A stretch of DNA of 64,000 nt from Emticicia aquatica (lineage in GTDB: Bacteria > Bacteroidota > Bacteroidia > Cytophagales > Spirosomataceae): NCBI RefSeq assembly GCF_923079645.1, contig NZ_CAKLPY010000002.1, positions 744,001 to 808,000 of the forward strand, written 5' to 3'. Position 1 is the first letter of the stretch; each line of letters opens with the position of its first letter. Below the pieces are notes generated by a model. That model was not told where the DNA came from and did not search any database. It saw only the letters and a list, made by a program, of their open reading frames with translations. This document shows positions 54,778 through 64,000 of the stretch, one piece after another. The translations under genes were made by a program, and so were the position numbers.

Positions 54778-56847
54778 CTATTTTTGTGCTGAAATTAAAT
54801 CACATAAAATACGTTCTGATTCTGTTAATATTAAGTCTTTTTCCTTCGCATCTTTCTCGCCAGAACTCAATTTATTGACGGCCTTTCTACGTTTTTCGTT
54901 TTCGTCACGCTCTTGTTTACGTTTGGCTTCATTGAGTGAAATGATGGTAATATCTTTGATTTTTCGGTATTCAGCCAAATCATCGGTCAATTGTTTCAAA
55001 TCAGCATCTGACTTCAATCGAGCTTGATATTTTTCCTGAATTTTCAATAAAACTTTATCAGAAATTGCCGTAGTTTTTTCGTAATCAGACGTTTTTATTT
55101 GGTCATAAGGCAAAGCACTTGGTTGCGAACTTTCGCCCATTTCTTCTGGGTCAAATGGCGTTGGTAATTGAACATCAGCTGCTACACCTTTGCGTTGCGT
55201 ACTATTACCTGTGATGCGATAAAACTTTTCAGTTGTTAATTTCAGTTGTCCGTATCTTTCTTTTTGGTCGAAGCCAACAGATGTCTTTTTATCGGTTGAT
55301 GCGGTACGTGGAGCTAGCAAAAATTGGTCTAAATCAACTAATTGCTGAACTGTTCCTTTCCCGAAAGATTGTTCTCCAACAATAACTCCTCTTTTATAAT
55401 CTTGAATAGCTCCCGCAAAAATCTCCGATGCCGATGCACTGAAACGATTTTGTAATATTACTAATGGGCCATTATAAACTAATTCAGCATCTGTATCGCT
55501 TTCAACATCAATGCCGCCATTGTTGTCACGGCGTTGTACAACTGGGCCTTTTGTAATAAACAAACCTGTCAAGTTGATTGCTTCAGTCAACGAACCGCCA
55601 CCATTGTTGCGTAAGTCAATCACTACACCATCAACACCTTTAGACTTAAATTCGGTTAAGAAGCGTTTTACATCTTTTGTTGTACTTTGAAAATCTCCTC
55701 CTTTACGGGCATCTTCAAAATCACGGTAAAACATCGGAATATCAATTACGCCAAGTTTGTAATCTTTGCCATCTTTTTTCATCGGCACGACTTCTCCTTT
55801 GGCAACTGCTTCTTCAAGTTTTACTTTTTCTCGAACCAAACGTAATTCTTTGGTTGGCGAACCTGCAGGTGCATCACCTGGTAATAATCTAATTCGTACA
55901 ACTGTGCCTTTTGTACCCCTAATTAATTTTACGGCATCATCAGTTAACCAACCAACAATGTCTTGCCAAGCTCCATTATCTCCTTGAGCAACCGCCACAA
56001 TCCTATCATTTTTAGTGGTTTTCCCATCTTTAAATAAAGGTCCGCCTGGAATAATTTCAGCAATCATCACATAGTCTCCTTCATTTCTCAATGAAGCACC
56101 AATTCCTTCAACTGATTGGCTCATTTCAATGTTAAATTGAGCCGCAGTACTTGGAATCATGTAGTTCGTATGTGGGTCGATTGTTTCCGAGAAAGCATTC
56201 ATAAATGACTGAAAAACATCATCTGCTCTCCATTTCGCAATTCGTCCTTCCCAACGCTTGTATCGGTCTTTTAAAGTCGCTACCGTTGCACTGTCTTTGC
56301 TACCACTCAATTTCAAATCCAATACTTGGCTTTTAACTATTTTACGCCAAACATCATCCAATTCATCGGTTGATTTTGCCCAATCAGTCTTTTCACGGTC
56401 TGTTTCATAGGTTTCATCAATACTAAAATCAAAAGGTTTATCTAACAATGACATGATATAATCATGGCGTTCTTTGTAGCGTTTGCGATAAAGATTATAT
56501 ACTTCAAACGGAGCTGTTAAGTCTCCTTCAAGCAGATCTTCGTCGATTCCATCACGATATTTTTCAAATGATTTAATGTCGCTTTCTATAAAATAAGAGT
56601 GTCCACCATCAACATCTTTCAAAAAATTATCCCAAACTTTTGAAGAAAAATCATCGTCCAATTTAAACTTTTGGTAATGATGATAACTCAAAAACTGCGT
56701 AGCAAACTGCTCTACTTGTTCTTGTGTACGAGTCGGTTTCAAGTCGTTATAGCCATACGTTGGCGACGACGAACTTTGGTTTTGGGCTTTATTTTCAAAG
56801 CAGCCAAAAAGTCCAGTTAAAGTAAAGAGAACGATGATTTTTTTCAT
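54778..56847 (-). CDS. Carboxy-terminal processing protease (Prc/Tsp, S41A)
   Basis: The protein is ~689 residues from the ATG at 56847, which heads a lipoprotein signal (TLTGLFGC); a longer frame from 56865 begins with GTG. Domains: an N-terminal Tsp helical domain (~40-225), PDZ (~235-330, VEGIGASLRNEGDYVMIAEI), the S41 core with VIDLRNNGGGSL, catalytic Ser in FSASASEIFAGAI and Lys in GEQSFGKGTVQ, and a C-terminal Prc-type DUF3340 extension. It degrades or trims periplasmic proteins from the C-terminus. Confidence 0.93.
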   Translation of the reverse strand: MKKIIVLFTLTGLFGCFENKAQNQSSSSPTYGYNDLKPTRTQEQVEQFATQFLSYHHYQKFKLDDDFSSKVWDNFLKDVDGGHSYFIESDIKSFEKYRDGIDEDLLEGDLTAPFEVYNLYRKRYKERHDYIMSLLDKPFDFSIDETYETDREKTDWAKSTDELDDVWRKIVKSQVLDLKLSGSKDSATVATLKDRYKRWEGRIAKWRADDVFQSFMNAFSETIDPHTNYMIPSTAAQFNIEMSQSVEGIGASLRNEGDYVMIAEIIPGGPLFKDGKTTKNDRIVAVAQGDNGAWQDIVGWLTDDAVKLIRGTKGTVVRIRLLPGDAPAGSPTKELRLVREKVKLEEAVAKGEVVPMKKDGKDYKLGVIDIPMFYRDFEDARKGGDFQSTTKDVKRFLTEFKSKGVDGVVIDLRNNGGGSLTEAINLTGLFITKGPVVQRRDNNGGIDVESDTDAELVYNGPLVILQNRFSASASEIFAGAIQDYKRGVIVGEQSFGKGTVQQLVDLDQFLLAPRTASTDKKTSVGFDQKERYGQLKLTTEKFYRITGNSTQRKGVAADVQLPTPFDPEEMGESSQPSALPYDQIKTSDYEKTTAISDKVLLKIQEKYQARLKSDADLKQLTDDLAEYRKIKDITIISLNEAKRKQERDENEKRRKAVNKLSSGEKDAKEKDLILTESERILCDLISAQK

Positions 56848-56912
56848 AATTTGTATCATAACCACCCGAGCGTCGGTCGCTTAAACCCTTAATGGGGAAT
56901 ATTATTCATAAT

Positions 56913-57668
56913 TTATTTTACAATATCAAGTAATTCTACTTCAAAAATCAAAACTTGATTTGGTCCAATACTTGGCGGGCCTTGTGGACCATAAGCTAAA
57001 TTTGCAGGAATAAATAATTTCCATTTTGAACCAACTGGCATTAATTGAAGTGCTTCAACCCAACCTTGAATAACTTGTGTTACACCAAATTCGGCTGGCT
57101 GTCCACGTTCAACTGAACTATCAAAAACAGAACCGTCGATTAGCGTTCCATGATAATGTACTCTCACTTTATCAGAAGAGGCTGGTTTTGCACCACTTGC
57201 TTCTTTCATTATTTGATACTGCAACCCACTTGGCAACGTAACAACGCCTGCTTTAGTTTTATTTTCGGCTAAAAACTTCTCTCCAACTTTTAGATTAGCC
57301 GCTCCTTTTTTCATTGATTCATTCTGAAAATAGCTTTGAATATAAACATTTGCAGCATTTGCTTCCATCCAAGTTGGTTGTCCATTTAAAACTTGGTCAA
57401 TAGCTTTTGCCATCATTTCTGAATTAACTTTCAGGTTTTGTTGTTTTAAATTTCCAGCTATATTCATACCAATAGCATAACTAATAGAATCTACTCCATT
57501 TTTCATGCCATCAACCGAAACAGATGGAGTTGATACTGCAACTTTATTTGCTACAACCGGTTTTGAAGCTGGGGCTTTTGGCTTTGCAACTGGTGTTTTT
57601 GTGCCTTGTGCATAAGAAAATTGTGTAAGGAAAATGCTAGCAGCGAAAGCAATAATTGTTTTTTTCAT
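56913..57668 (-). CDS. FKBP-type peptidyl-prolyl cis-trans isomerase
   Basis: The protein is ~251 residues from the ATG at 57668 (the frame to 57713 lacks a signal), with a signal peptide to SYAQ. A Lys/Pro/Ala-rich linker (~22-50) precedes an FkpA/Mip-type dimerisation helix region (ISYAIGMNIAGNLKQ, MMAKAIDQVLNGQP) and the FKBP domain (~150-250: VRVHYHGTLIDGSVFDSS, PVGSKWKLFIPANLAYG, LIFEVELLDI). A periplasmic folding catalyst. 66 nt downstream of the Prc-like gene's start in the opposite order, same strand. Confidence 0.92.
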   Translation of the reverse strand: MKKTIIAFAASIFLTQFSYAQGTKTPVAKPKAPASKPVVANKVAVSTPSVSVDGMKNGVDSISYAIGMNIAGNLKQQNLKVNSEMMAKAIDQVLNGQPTWMEANAANVYIQSYFQNESMKKGAANLKVGEKFLAENKTKAGVVTLPSGLQYQIMKEASGAKPASSDKVRVHYHGTLIDGSVFDSSVERGQPAEFGVTQVIQGWVEALQLMPVGSKWKLFIPANLAYGPQGPPSIGPNQVLIFEVELLDIVK

Positions 57669-57906
57669 TTCGTCAGATATACTTATTTTGGATAAACTTT
57701 TTATAAATAACAAATAAACGTACTTTTAGTCTAAAAATTAGTATTTCTGAAAAAAAACTGCGTAATATTTAGAAAATTATTAAGCTTAAAATACTCATGA
57801 AGCTTTAAAATGCCCATTTTTGTTATGTGAGGAAGAAAAAACTTGCTGTGAAGGTGTCATCGTTATGATGAAATATAATAGTTAGTTTTAAAATTGAAAA
57901 TAAAAT

Positions 57907-58968
57907 ATGCTTACGACCGACGAATACCGAAGATATAACCGCCAAATGTTGATGCCTGAGTTTGGTTTGCAAGGGCAAGAAAAACTCAAAAACGCTAAGG
58001 TTTTAGTAATTGGTTGCGGTGGTCTTGGCAGCCCTATTTTATTATATCTTACTGCCGCAGGTATTGGTACACTAGGTATTGTTGAAAACGACAAAGTTGA
58101 TATTAGTAATCTCCAACGTCAAATCTTATTTAGCTCACTATCAGTTGGTTATGGAAAAATTTCGGAAACAGCTAAACGCCTCAATGAACTCAATCCCTTA
58201 GTTAAAATTAATCAATATCCTTCTCATTTCTGTGCAGAAAATGCTTTAGAAATCATTAAAGATTATGATATTGTGATTGACGGAACGGATAATTTCCCAA
58301 CTCGATATTTGGTTAATGATGCTTGTGTTTTGCTCAATAAACCCTTTGTTTATGGTGCGATTCATCGTTTTGAAGGGCAAGTTGCTGTTTTTAACTATAA
58401 AAATTCAACTACTTACAGAGATTTATTTCCGAGTCCACCGCCACCAGAGCAAGCTCCAAATTGTGCAGAAGCGGGTGTTTTAGGTGTTCTTCCAGGTATC
58501 ATTGGCTCAATGCAAGCCCTCGAAGCAATAAAAATAATCACTGATATTGGTGAACCATTAGCAGGGAAATTATTGGTTCTAGATACGCTTTCGATGCAAA
58601 GTAGAATCATAAAAATCCCCAAAATGCCTGACACGCCAAAAATCACACATCTAATTGATTATGAGGCATTTTGTGGATTAAAAAGCAACATAGAAATTAG
58701 TTTTGAATTGCTAAAAACACACGCTAATTATCAACTGATTGATGTTCGAGAACCGCAAGAATATGCTGTAAAAAATTTGGGAGGTGAATTAATGCCACTT
58801 TCTGAAATTGAAAAACATTTACCAAAAATTAGTCGAGATAAAACAGTAGTTGTCCATTGCCAAAGCGGAATTCGGAGCTTAAAAGCGATTAAAATTTTAC
58901 AGGAAAAATATGGTTTTGACAATTTATTAAACTTAACAGGAGGTATAAACGCAATTTTGGATAAATAA
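57907..58968 (+). CDS. MoeB/ThiF/HesA adenylyltransferase with C-terminal rhodanese domain
   Basis: A 353-residue fusion. The E1-like domain (~1-235) has the ATP-binding VLVIGCGGLGSP, DISNLQRQ, DGTDNFPTRYLVND and APNCAEAGVLGVLPG. The rhodanese domain (~255-352) has the active Cys in VVHCQSGIRS. It activates MoaD or ThiS C-termini for sulfur transfer in molybdopterin or thiamine synthesis, the rhodanese half providing persulfide. The usual zinc CxxC pairs are not apparent: only a single Cys in YEAFCGL follows the domain. Molybdoenzymes at 21991 and 49195 give a use for MPT. Confidence 0.86.
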   Translation: MLTTDEYRRYNRQMLMPEFGLQGQEKLKNAKVLVIGCGGLGSPILLYLTAAGIGTLGIVENDKVDISNLQRQILFSSLSVGYGKISETAKRLNELNPLVKINQYPSHFCAENALEIIKDYDIVIDGTDNFPTRYLVNDACVLLNKPFVYGAIHRFEGQVAVFNYKNSTTYRDLFPSPPPPEQAPNCAEAGVLGVLPGIIGSMQALEAIKIITDIGEPLAGKLLVLDTLSMQSRIIKIPKMPDTPKITHLIDYEAFCGLKSNIEISFELLKTHANYQLIDVREPQEYAVKNLGGELMPLSEIEKHLPKISRDKTVVVHCQSGIRSLKAIKILQEKYGFDNLLNLTGGINAILDK

Positions 58969-59028
58969 ATTAGAACTTTTATATCCAATTTTTTTATTCA
59001 AATATTTAATTTCCCCTTATTAAAACAC

Positions 59029-59472
59029 ATGAAATCACAGCTTTTAGAAACCATAAAAGAGTTTATTGAAAACCGAATGAAAACTTCTTGGGATGCAATG
59101 GAAGCAGCCAAAAATTCGGCAAATGAAGAAGGAAAAAGTTCGGCTGGAGATAAATACGAAACCGCAAGAGCAATGGGGCAACTTGACCGCGAAATGAACG
59201 GCCGAATGTATGAACAAGCTCGCCAAGAAAGATTATCACTTGATAAAATTGACCCTGAAGCTATTTTTTCAAAGGTTGCTTTTGGAGCTTTAGTCGAAAC
59301 TTCAATGGGTATATTCTTTGTTTCTATCGGAGCTGGAGTAATTGATTTTGATTCAAAAAAAATCATGGCAATTTCCCCACAATCACCTATTGGACAGGTT
59401 ATAATGGGGAAAGTCAATGGAGATTCTTTTGATTTTCGAGGAAAAACTCAGAGAATAATATCCATAAGTTAG
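59029..59472 (+). CDS. Gre-like transcription factor (GreA/GreB C-terminal fold)
   Basis: A 147-residue protein. An N-terminal coiled coil (~5-75) holds SSAGDKYETARAMGQLDRE, and a C-terminal FKBP-like beta domain (~80-147) ends ISPQSPIGQVIMGKVNGD, matching the SPIGxALLGxxxGD signature of GreA/GreB/Rnk. Proteins of this type in Bacteroidota are often mislabelled 3-oxoacyl-ACP synthase; nothing in the sequence supports that. It may bind the RNA polymerase secondary channel. The acidic tip pair of true GreA is not clearly present. Confidence 0.7.
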   Translation: MKSQLLETIKEFIENRMKTSWDAMEAAKNSANEEGKSSAGDKYETARAMGQLDREMNGRMYEQARQERLSLDKIDPEAIFSKVAFGALVETSMGIFFVSIGAGVIDFDSKKIMAISPQSPIGQVIMGKVNGDSFDFRGKTQRIISIS

Positions 59473-59474
59473 CT

Positions 59475-60218
59475 TCAAACAAACCACTGCAAAACCTTTG
59501 ATAGTGGCTTTGCGTACAGCGTGTACCAGCGTGGTTTCAGCCCATTCATTTCCCAAGCTCGACGGTCTTCTTTATTCGCTCTGATTCGATTTTTGAGTGA
59601 AGCATTGCCTGTTCCTCCTGTTCGCATTTTCATTAAAACGGCTGGTATATAATGCGAAGAAACTTTGTATTTATACAACATTCTGAGCATCAATTCATAA
59701 TCGCCTGCACTGCGGTACGACGTATCATACAAGCCATAAGTGTCATAAGCTGATTTTTTCAGGAAAAACGTTGTGTGTGGCGGCATCCAGCCGTTCAAAA
59801 AACGTTCACGTTTGTATTCACCAGACTTCCAATTTCTTACAATTTTATTAGTATCTTCCGCATCAACATAGTATAAATCACCATAAACTGAATCAGCTTC
59901 TGACTCTTCAAATGCTTTTACAACCTTACTAATCACTTGATTATCAGGATAAAAATCATCTGCTCCCATCACGCCAATTGCTTCTCCAGTTGCCATTTTT
60001 ACTCCTTTACTCATGGCTTCATAAATTCCACCATCTTTTTCAGAAATCCACTTAATTTTATCCCCATAAGATTTCAAAATCTCGACTGTTCCATCTTTTG
60101 AACCACCATCAGCAATCACATATTCAATATCTGGATAATCTTGAGAAAGAACACTTTCGATTGTTTCTTTGATGGTTGCCGCAGCATTATACGCAGCCGT
60201 TACAATTGATATTTTCAT
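59475..60218 (-). CDS. Family 2 glycosyltransferase
   Basis: A 247-residue GT-A enzyme: TAAYNAAATIKETIESVLSQ, IEYVIADGGSKDGT (nucleotide-binding Asp), a DxD-like MGADDF, and the acceptor-side GDYELMLRMLYKY. Similar to WcaA/colanic-acid or O-antigen glycosyltransferases. No membrane spans, so a peripheral cytoplasmic enzyme. Convergent with the Gre-like gene with 2 nt between stop codons. Sugar donor unknown. Confidence 0.9.
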   Translation of the reverse strand: MKISIVTAAYNAAATIKETIESVLSQDYPDIEYVIADGGSKDGTVEILKSYGDKIKWISEKDGGIYEAMSKGVKMATGEAIGVMGADDFYPDNQVISKVVKAFEESEADSVYGDLYYVDAEDTNKIVRNWKSGEYKRERFLNGWMPPHTTFFLKKSAYDTYGLYDTSYRSAGDYELMLRMLYKYKVSSHYIPAVLMKMRTGGTGNASLKNRIRANKEDRRAWEMNGLKPRWYTLYAKPLSKVLQWFV

Positions 60219-60264
60219 TACTTTATACGCTTCGGAGTCTAATAATAAATTAGATTATCCAAGA

Positions 60265-61533
60265 CTATTTAATTTTTAAACCCTCAAATCTACTAACATC
60301 AAGCGTAGGAATGGCCACTTTTATCGAATTTTTATAATTATCATTGATTACCTTAATTATTTCATTGGCAATTACCGCCGACCCTCTTGGCGTTGGATGT
60401 ATTCCATCTAAACTAAAAAAGCTACCAGTCATTAATGAATTGTCGAACTTAATTCCATTAACTATAAAAGATTTGTTTTTTACTTGTTTGTACAAATTAT
60501 TCAAATCGAAAACAGGAATTGATCTTTTATTTGCTTCAAAATTCAAAACACCGTTAAAATCGTTTAGTCGAGCAGCCACAGCATTTATTTCATCTTTATC
60601 GAGTACTTCTTCATTTGAAAGCGGGTATGATGCCAAATGACCTTTTTTTTGACCTAAACCATTACTTTTTCCAACATTCGAAATAGCATCTAAGAGAATC
60701 TTATCTTCTGATGTTGCCAATCGAATAATACCATTTCCAGTTGTGATGTAAATGCCTAAAACACCTATTTTCTTGGCTATTTCATCAAATGAATAATAAT
60801 TAAAATAAGGTAAATCGAGTATATTTGGCAAATTCGTTACAATTCCTTGGGCTTTATTAACTACCAAAGCATCGAAAAGTTTTTGACAATTTAAAGCAAA
60901 AACGGACGTTTCTGTCATAGAATTTCGACCACCCGAAGCTGCAAAAGTTAGCATATCATAATCACCAATACTAGCAGTAAAAAACGTAAAATTACTCGCT
61001 TTTACTAATTCAATGTAAGATAAATCTTCTTTCCCAGTTGGTAAAATCCGTTCAAAATATGGATTAAATCCTTGTATTTTGACATTCCCTAATCCTGTTT
61101 TATTGACATCCGACATCCGTAAATTTACAATCCCATAATTTCCTAAATTGCCCGAATATTTTGAAAAAAGTAAAGGAGTAGTACTAATTATTCCTGTTTT
61201 ATCAACAACTTTGTCAAATTGAGTTGAGCTATTTCCCGCCGAAGTTATCAAAAAACCAGTGCCATTTTCTTGTCCAATCGGAAAGAGTGCTTGCTCGAAT
61301 GAAACTCCCGCTTGTTTAGCAATTAAGTTTGGATAAGATGCTTCTTGACCGTCACGATATAAACCTCCATTCGTATATCCCGCCACCAAAGAGCCACCAA
61401 TAGACACATATTTGGCAAAAATTTCGGGCTGTTGAGCATCAGCCAATATGATGTTTTCTGTTTGCACATCACAACTGGTGATGAATACAAATACGGAAAA
61501 TATGCCGAACAATATTTTTATTGAAGGTCTCAT
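60265..61533 (-). CDS. SGNH/GDSL-hydrolase-like lipoprotein
   Basis: A 422-residue lipoprotein with the lipobox VFITSC. Block I is VSIGGSLVAGYTNGG, that is GGSL instead of GDSL but with the nucleophile Ser kept. Block III is ASIGDYDML in place of GxND, and block V is DGIHPTPRG with the catalytic Asp and His. Such proteins are esterases or acyl hydrolases at the cell envelope; substitutions in blocks I and III make activity uncertain. Single gene. Confidence 0.78.
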   Translation of the reverse strand: MRPSIKILFGIFSVFVFITSCDVQTENIILADAQQPEIFAKYVSIGGSLVAGYTNGGLYRDGQEASYPNLIAKQAGVSFEQALFPIGQENGTGFLITSAGNSSTQFDKVVDKTGIISTTPLLFSKYSGNLGNYGIVNLRMSDVNKTGLGNVKIQGFNPYFERILPTGKEDLSYIELVKASNFTFFTASIGDYDMLTFAASGGRNSMTETSVFALNCQKLFDALVVNKAQGIVTNLPNILDLPYFNYYSFDEIAKKIGVLGIYITTGNGIIRLATSEDKILLDAISNVGKSNGLGQKKGHLASYPLSNEEVLDKDEINAVAARLNDFNGVLNFEANKRSIPVFDLNNLYKQVKNKSFIVNGIKFDNSLMTGSFFSLDGIHPTPRGSAVIANEIIKVINDNYKNSIKVAIPTLDVSRFEGLKIK

Positions 61534-61621
61534 AAATAGGCGTATTTAGCATAAAACGTTTTTGTTGCACTACCAAATAAATGATTCAATTTTAGTAAAA
61601 AAGGTTGTAATTTCCCAAAAA

Positions 61622-62245
61622 TTAAAACACTAAACGCTGGATTCCAAAAAAGCAAATTTGCAAAATCAGTAACCATAATGATATTTTATTGTCTTTTCGA
61701 AATGGTAACAGATGAAACAAAGTCAGTAGAAATGCAGAAACGAAAAACCAACCGATATAATTTTGCAAAGGTGGAAGGCCACCAGTCCACGACCACATAT
61801 CTAGTTGAATGGCAATGGGTTCAGCCAAAAAATCAAACATTGTCATCAATAATGCTCCGTAAAGCACTTTAAAATAAAGTGGCTTTGTAACCCGACAAAA
61901 CGAACTTCCAACACAATAAACTAATAAAAGCCAATTGACACCAATTACAGGCGGAACACTTAGAAACTTAAAACCGAGCGTTGTTTCATATTGATATTCT
62001 CCGAAAATCAAGCCTGTTTTCACACCGATTACTTCTATAAAATAACCTGTCAAAAAAGTTAACACAATGAATATCAGAAAGTTACGATTCCATTCTTGAT
62101 GAAAATACAACAAAATAGCACACGATGCTAATAGGTTGAATGGTGTGAGAAATCTAAAAAGTTCGGCAGCGGCATTTACATTTAGGCCAATGATTCCTGC
62201 CACATACATCGAGGTTAGGAGATAGAGATACGGTTTATGTTTCAC
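61622..62245 (-). CDS. Carotenoid biosynthesis (CruF/DUF422) membrane protein
   Basis: A 207-residue integral membrane protein with ~7 spans. It starts at a GTG (62245), as no ATG precedes the first span. Family markers are GLIFGEYQYETTLGFK, VPPVIGVNWLLLVY, MFDFLAEPIAIQLDMWSWTGG and QNYIGWFF. PF04240 proteins hydrate or modify carotenoid ends (CruF, bisanhydrobacterioruberin hydratase). No other carotenoid gene is in the window, so its substrate is open. Confidence 0.83.
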   Translation of the reverse strand: MKHKPYLYLLTSMYVAGIIGLNVNAAAELFRFLTPFNLLASCAILLYFHQEWNRNFLIFIVLTFLTGYFIEVIGVKTGLIFGEYQYETTLGFKFLSVPPVIGVNWLLLVYCVGSSFCRVTKPLYFKVLYGALLMTMFDFLAEPIAIQLDMWSWTGGLPPLQNYIGWFFVSAFLLTLFHLLPFRKDNKISLWLLILQICFFGIQRLVF

Positions 62246-62290
62246 TTAGGTTTGATATTTTCTTCAAATTTAACTACTCAATTCACATAA

Positions 62291-62325
62291 AACAAAAGGT
62301 CAAGCAAAATGCTTGACCTTTTGTT
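62291..62325. terminator. 16-bp terminator hairpin after rpoC
   Basis: AACAAAAGGTCAAGCA (62291-62306) pairs perfectly with TGCTTGACCTTTTGTT (62310-62325) across AAA, and the minus strand continues TTTTATG. It lies 30 nt past the rpoC stop and ends the rpoC transcript before the carotenoid-type gene. Confidence 0.85.
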
Positions 62326-62354
62326 AATTTATTAAAGAGAGACGTTCATTTTGA

Positions 62355-64000
62355 TTAAACGTATTCTCTGCGTTGTTTTGCTGCATCTTGAGCTTTCTTC
62401 TTTTCAGCGGCGGCTTCAAGTTCTGCTTTGCTTCCAACGATAATATTTTGGTATTTACGATTACCTGTTCCAGCAGGAATCAAGTGACCAACAATAACGT
62501 TTTCTTTCAAACCTTCGAGTGTATCACGCTTACCTCTTACGGCAGCTTCTGACAACACTTTCGTAGTTTCTTGGAACGATGCCGCTGACATAAATGATTC
62601 TGTACCTAACGACGCAGCAGTGATACCTTGTAATGTTGGACGAGCTACGGCTGGCATGGCGTCACGCACAACGATTTGTGCTAAGTCAGCACGCTTCAAT
62701 CGGCTATTTTCGTCACGCATTTCACGGCCTGTAATAATTTGACCAGGCTTGAATTTATCCGAAGCACCAGCGTCCATTACTACTTTTTTATCCAAAATTT
62801 TATCATTTCCTGCACGTACTAACCATTTGTCAATCATCTGATTATCCAAGAAGAGTGTATCGCCTGAGTCAATAACCTCAACTTTTTGCATCATTTGACG
62901 AACAATCGTTTCAATGTGCTTATCTGAGATTTTTACCCCTTGTTGGCGATAAACGGCTTGTACTTCGTTTACCAAATATTCTTGTACAGCGGTTGGCCCT
63001 TTAATACGAAGAATATCGGCTGGCGTAATTGCACCGTCAGAAAGAGGGTCACCTGCCAATACGAAATCTCCATCTTGTACTAAGAATAATTTCGATAATG
63101 GCACCATGTATTTCATTTTGATTCCGTCTTTTGCTTCAACAAAAATCTCACGATTACCACGTTTGATAGCACCATATTGTACGATACCATCAATTTCAGA
63201 TACAACCGCTGGATTTGAAGGATTACGAGCTTCAAACAATTCGGTGATACGAGGTAAACCACCTGTAATATCTCGGTTCATGTTGATAGCACGTGGAATC
63301 TTAGCTAAAATCTGACCAGCTTTGATGATTTTTCCATCCTCAACTGTCAAACGAGCTAATACTGGCAAGTTATACGCTTTTTCTTCCTCACCATTGCTAG
63401 AACGCACAATGATTGAAGGGTTTTTAGTACGGTCTTTCGATTCGATGATAACTTTATCACGGAAACCAGTTTGTTCATCGGCTTCTTCCTTGAAAGTTAT
63501 ATTTTCTTCGATAGCATCGTATTCAATTACACCATCAATGTCTGAAAGGATAACGGCATTAAATTGGTCCCAATGGCACATTACGTCACCTTTGTTAATT
63601 TTTTGTCCGTCTTTTACTTCCAAAGTAGCTCCGTAAGGTACGTTATTCACGATAAGTACGTTATTTGTACCTGTTTCGATGATACGAATCTCACCACGAC
63701 GACCCAATACAGTTGTAATTGCATTACCTTCACGGTCGGTTGACTGTACGGTACGCATTTCTTCTAATTGTATTGTTCCAGCGAATTTAGCTTTGATATT
63801 TGCTTCTGAGGCAACGTTTTGGGCAGTACCCCCTGTGTGGAATGTACGAAGTGTTAACTGTGTACCTGGCTCACCAATTGATTGAGAGGCAATTACACCA
63901 ACGGCTTCCCCACCTTCCGCCATACGGCCAGTTGCAAGGTTACGTCCATAACATTTCGCACAAACACCTGTTTGCGTTTCGCAAGTCAATGCCGAGCGAA
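62355..64000 (-). CDS. rpoC: RNA polymerase beta' subunit, C-terminal part
   Basis: The last ~548 residues of RpoC; the 5' part lies outside the window. At the edge the reading is [21 protein letters not shown], containing two Cys of the second zinc site. [21 protein letters not shown] (bridge/trigger-loop region) follows, then the beta'-specific insert, [36 protein letters not shown] and the C-terminal [10 protein letters not shown]. Catalytic core of RNA polymerase. Last gene of the rpoB-rpoC transcript, followed by a strong terminator. Confidence 0.97.
   Translation of the reverse strand, partial: RSALTCETQTGVCAKCYGRNLATGRMAEGGEAVGVIASQSIGEPGTQLTLRTFHTGGTAQNVASEANIKAKFAGTIQLEEMRTVQSTDREGNAITTVLGRRGEIRIIETGTNNVLIVNNVPYGATLEVKDGQKINKGDVMCHWDQFNAVILSDIDGVIEYDAIEENITFKEEADEQTGFRDKVIIESKDRTKNPSIIVRSSNGEEEKAYNLPVLARLTVEDGKIIKAGQILAKIPRAINMNRDITGGLPRITELFEARNPSNPAVVSEIDGIVQYGAIKRGNREIFVEAKDGIKMKYMVPLSKLFLVQDGDFVLAGDPLSDGAITPADILRIKGPTAVQEYLVNEVQAVYRQQGVKISDKHIETIVRQMMQKVEVIDSGDTLFLDNQMIDKWLVRAGNDKILDKKVVMDAGASDKFKPGQIITGREMRDENSRLKRADLAQIVVRDAMPAVARPTLQGITAASLGTESFMSAASFQETTKVLSEAAVRGKRDTLEGLKENVIVGHLIPAGTGNRKYQNIIVGSKAELEAAAEKKKAQDAAKQRREYV

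Noticed and set aside
59029-59472. 3-oxoacyl-ACP synthase
   Set aside because: 147 residues with a coiled coil and Gre signature; no thiolase Cys-His-His/Asn site.
1-64000. CRISPR arrays, tRNA/rRNA genes, insertion sequences, prophage genes
   Set aside because: Looked for spaced direct repeats, cloverleaf-like segments, transposase/integrase motifs and phage structural genes; none could be supported by reading alone.

Overview
The window is about 36-38% G+C chromosomal DNA from a member of the Bacteroidota, most likely a Cytophagales bacterium of the Spirosomaceae/Arcicella/Flectobacillus/Emticicia type (lineage is inference). Two SusC/SusD pairs, lipoprotein signals, the near absence of Shine-Dalgarno sequences, TAnnTTTG-type -7 boxes and families such as DUF2911, DUF5690 and DUF1080 all point that way. 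No rRNA, tRNA, CRISPR array, insertion sequence or prophage was recognised; the window looks like stable chromosome with accessory catabolic loci.

Layout. 1-4 kb: truncated sugar-epimerase-like gene, secreted amidase, YCII protein, then a GH13 amylase preceded by a TetR gene, with a perfect 17-bp inverted repeat overlapping the amylase leader. 4.1-15.2 kb: a putative organophosphonate-use locus. A minus-strand block holds susC, susD, a PhnZ-type HD-domain diiron oxygenase with every known ligand, and a periplasmic alkaline-phosphatase-superfamily hydrolase. A plus-strand pair encodes a phosphonatase-like HAD enzyme and a TIGR03364-type FAD oxidoreductase, next to a DUF5690 membrane transporter. 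15.3-20.4 kb: TolC/HlyD/ABC type I secretion operon whose ATPase domain has lost most catalytic motifs. 20.5-28.7 kb: S41 peptidase, a molybdoenzyme, pruA with an AraC regulator, rdgB, prfA and DUF2911. 28.9-30.5 kb: acyl-CoA synthetase.

30.5-42.6 kb: a polysaccharide/glycoside utilisation locus with AraC regulator, susC, susD, a Tat-type sugar isomerase-like protein, a double-DUF1080 protein, GH3 and a Tat-type Gfo/Idh/MocA oxidoreductase. This set fits oxidation-elimination cleavage of glycosides through 3-keto sugars. 42.7-47 kb: small secreted basic protein, ABM monooxygenase and a five-module hybrid histidine kinase. 47.3-50.8 kb: sulfite module (LysR, YeiH exporter, SorA-like sulfite dehydrogenase, SorB-like cytochrome c). 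50.9-64 kb: LOG protein, DUF72, a divergent GH13-like enzyme, Prc-type protease, FKBP isomerase, MoeB-rhodanese, Gre-like factor, glycosyltransferase, SGNH lipoprotein, carotenoid-type membrane protein and the 3' end of rpoC.

Transcription units are well delimited by hairpins followed by T-runs (after susD, the isomerase-like gene, the Gfo/Idh gene, the Prc protease, DUF72, rpoC and others). Many first codons of the longest open frames are TTG/GTG lying before a signal peptide; starts were moved to the ATG that heads the signal peptide where that was evident.
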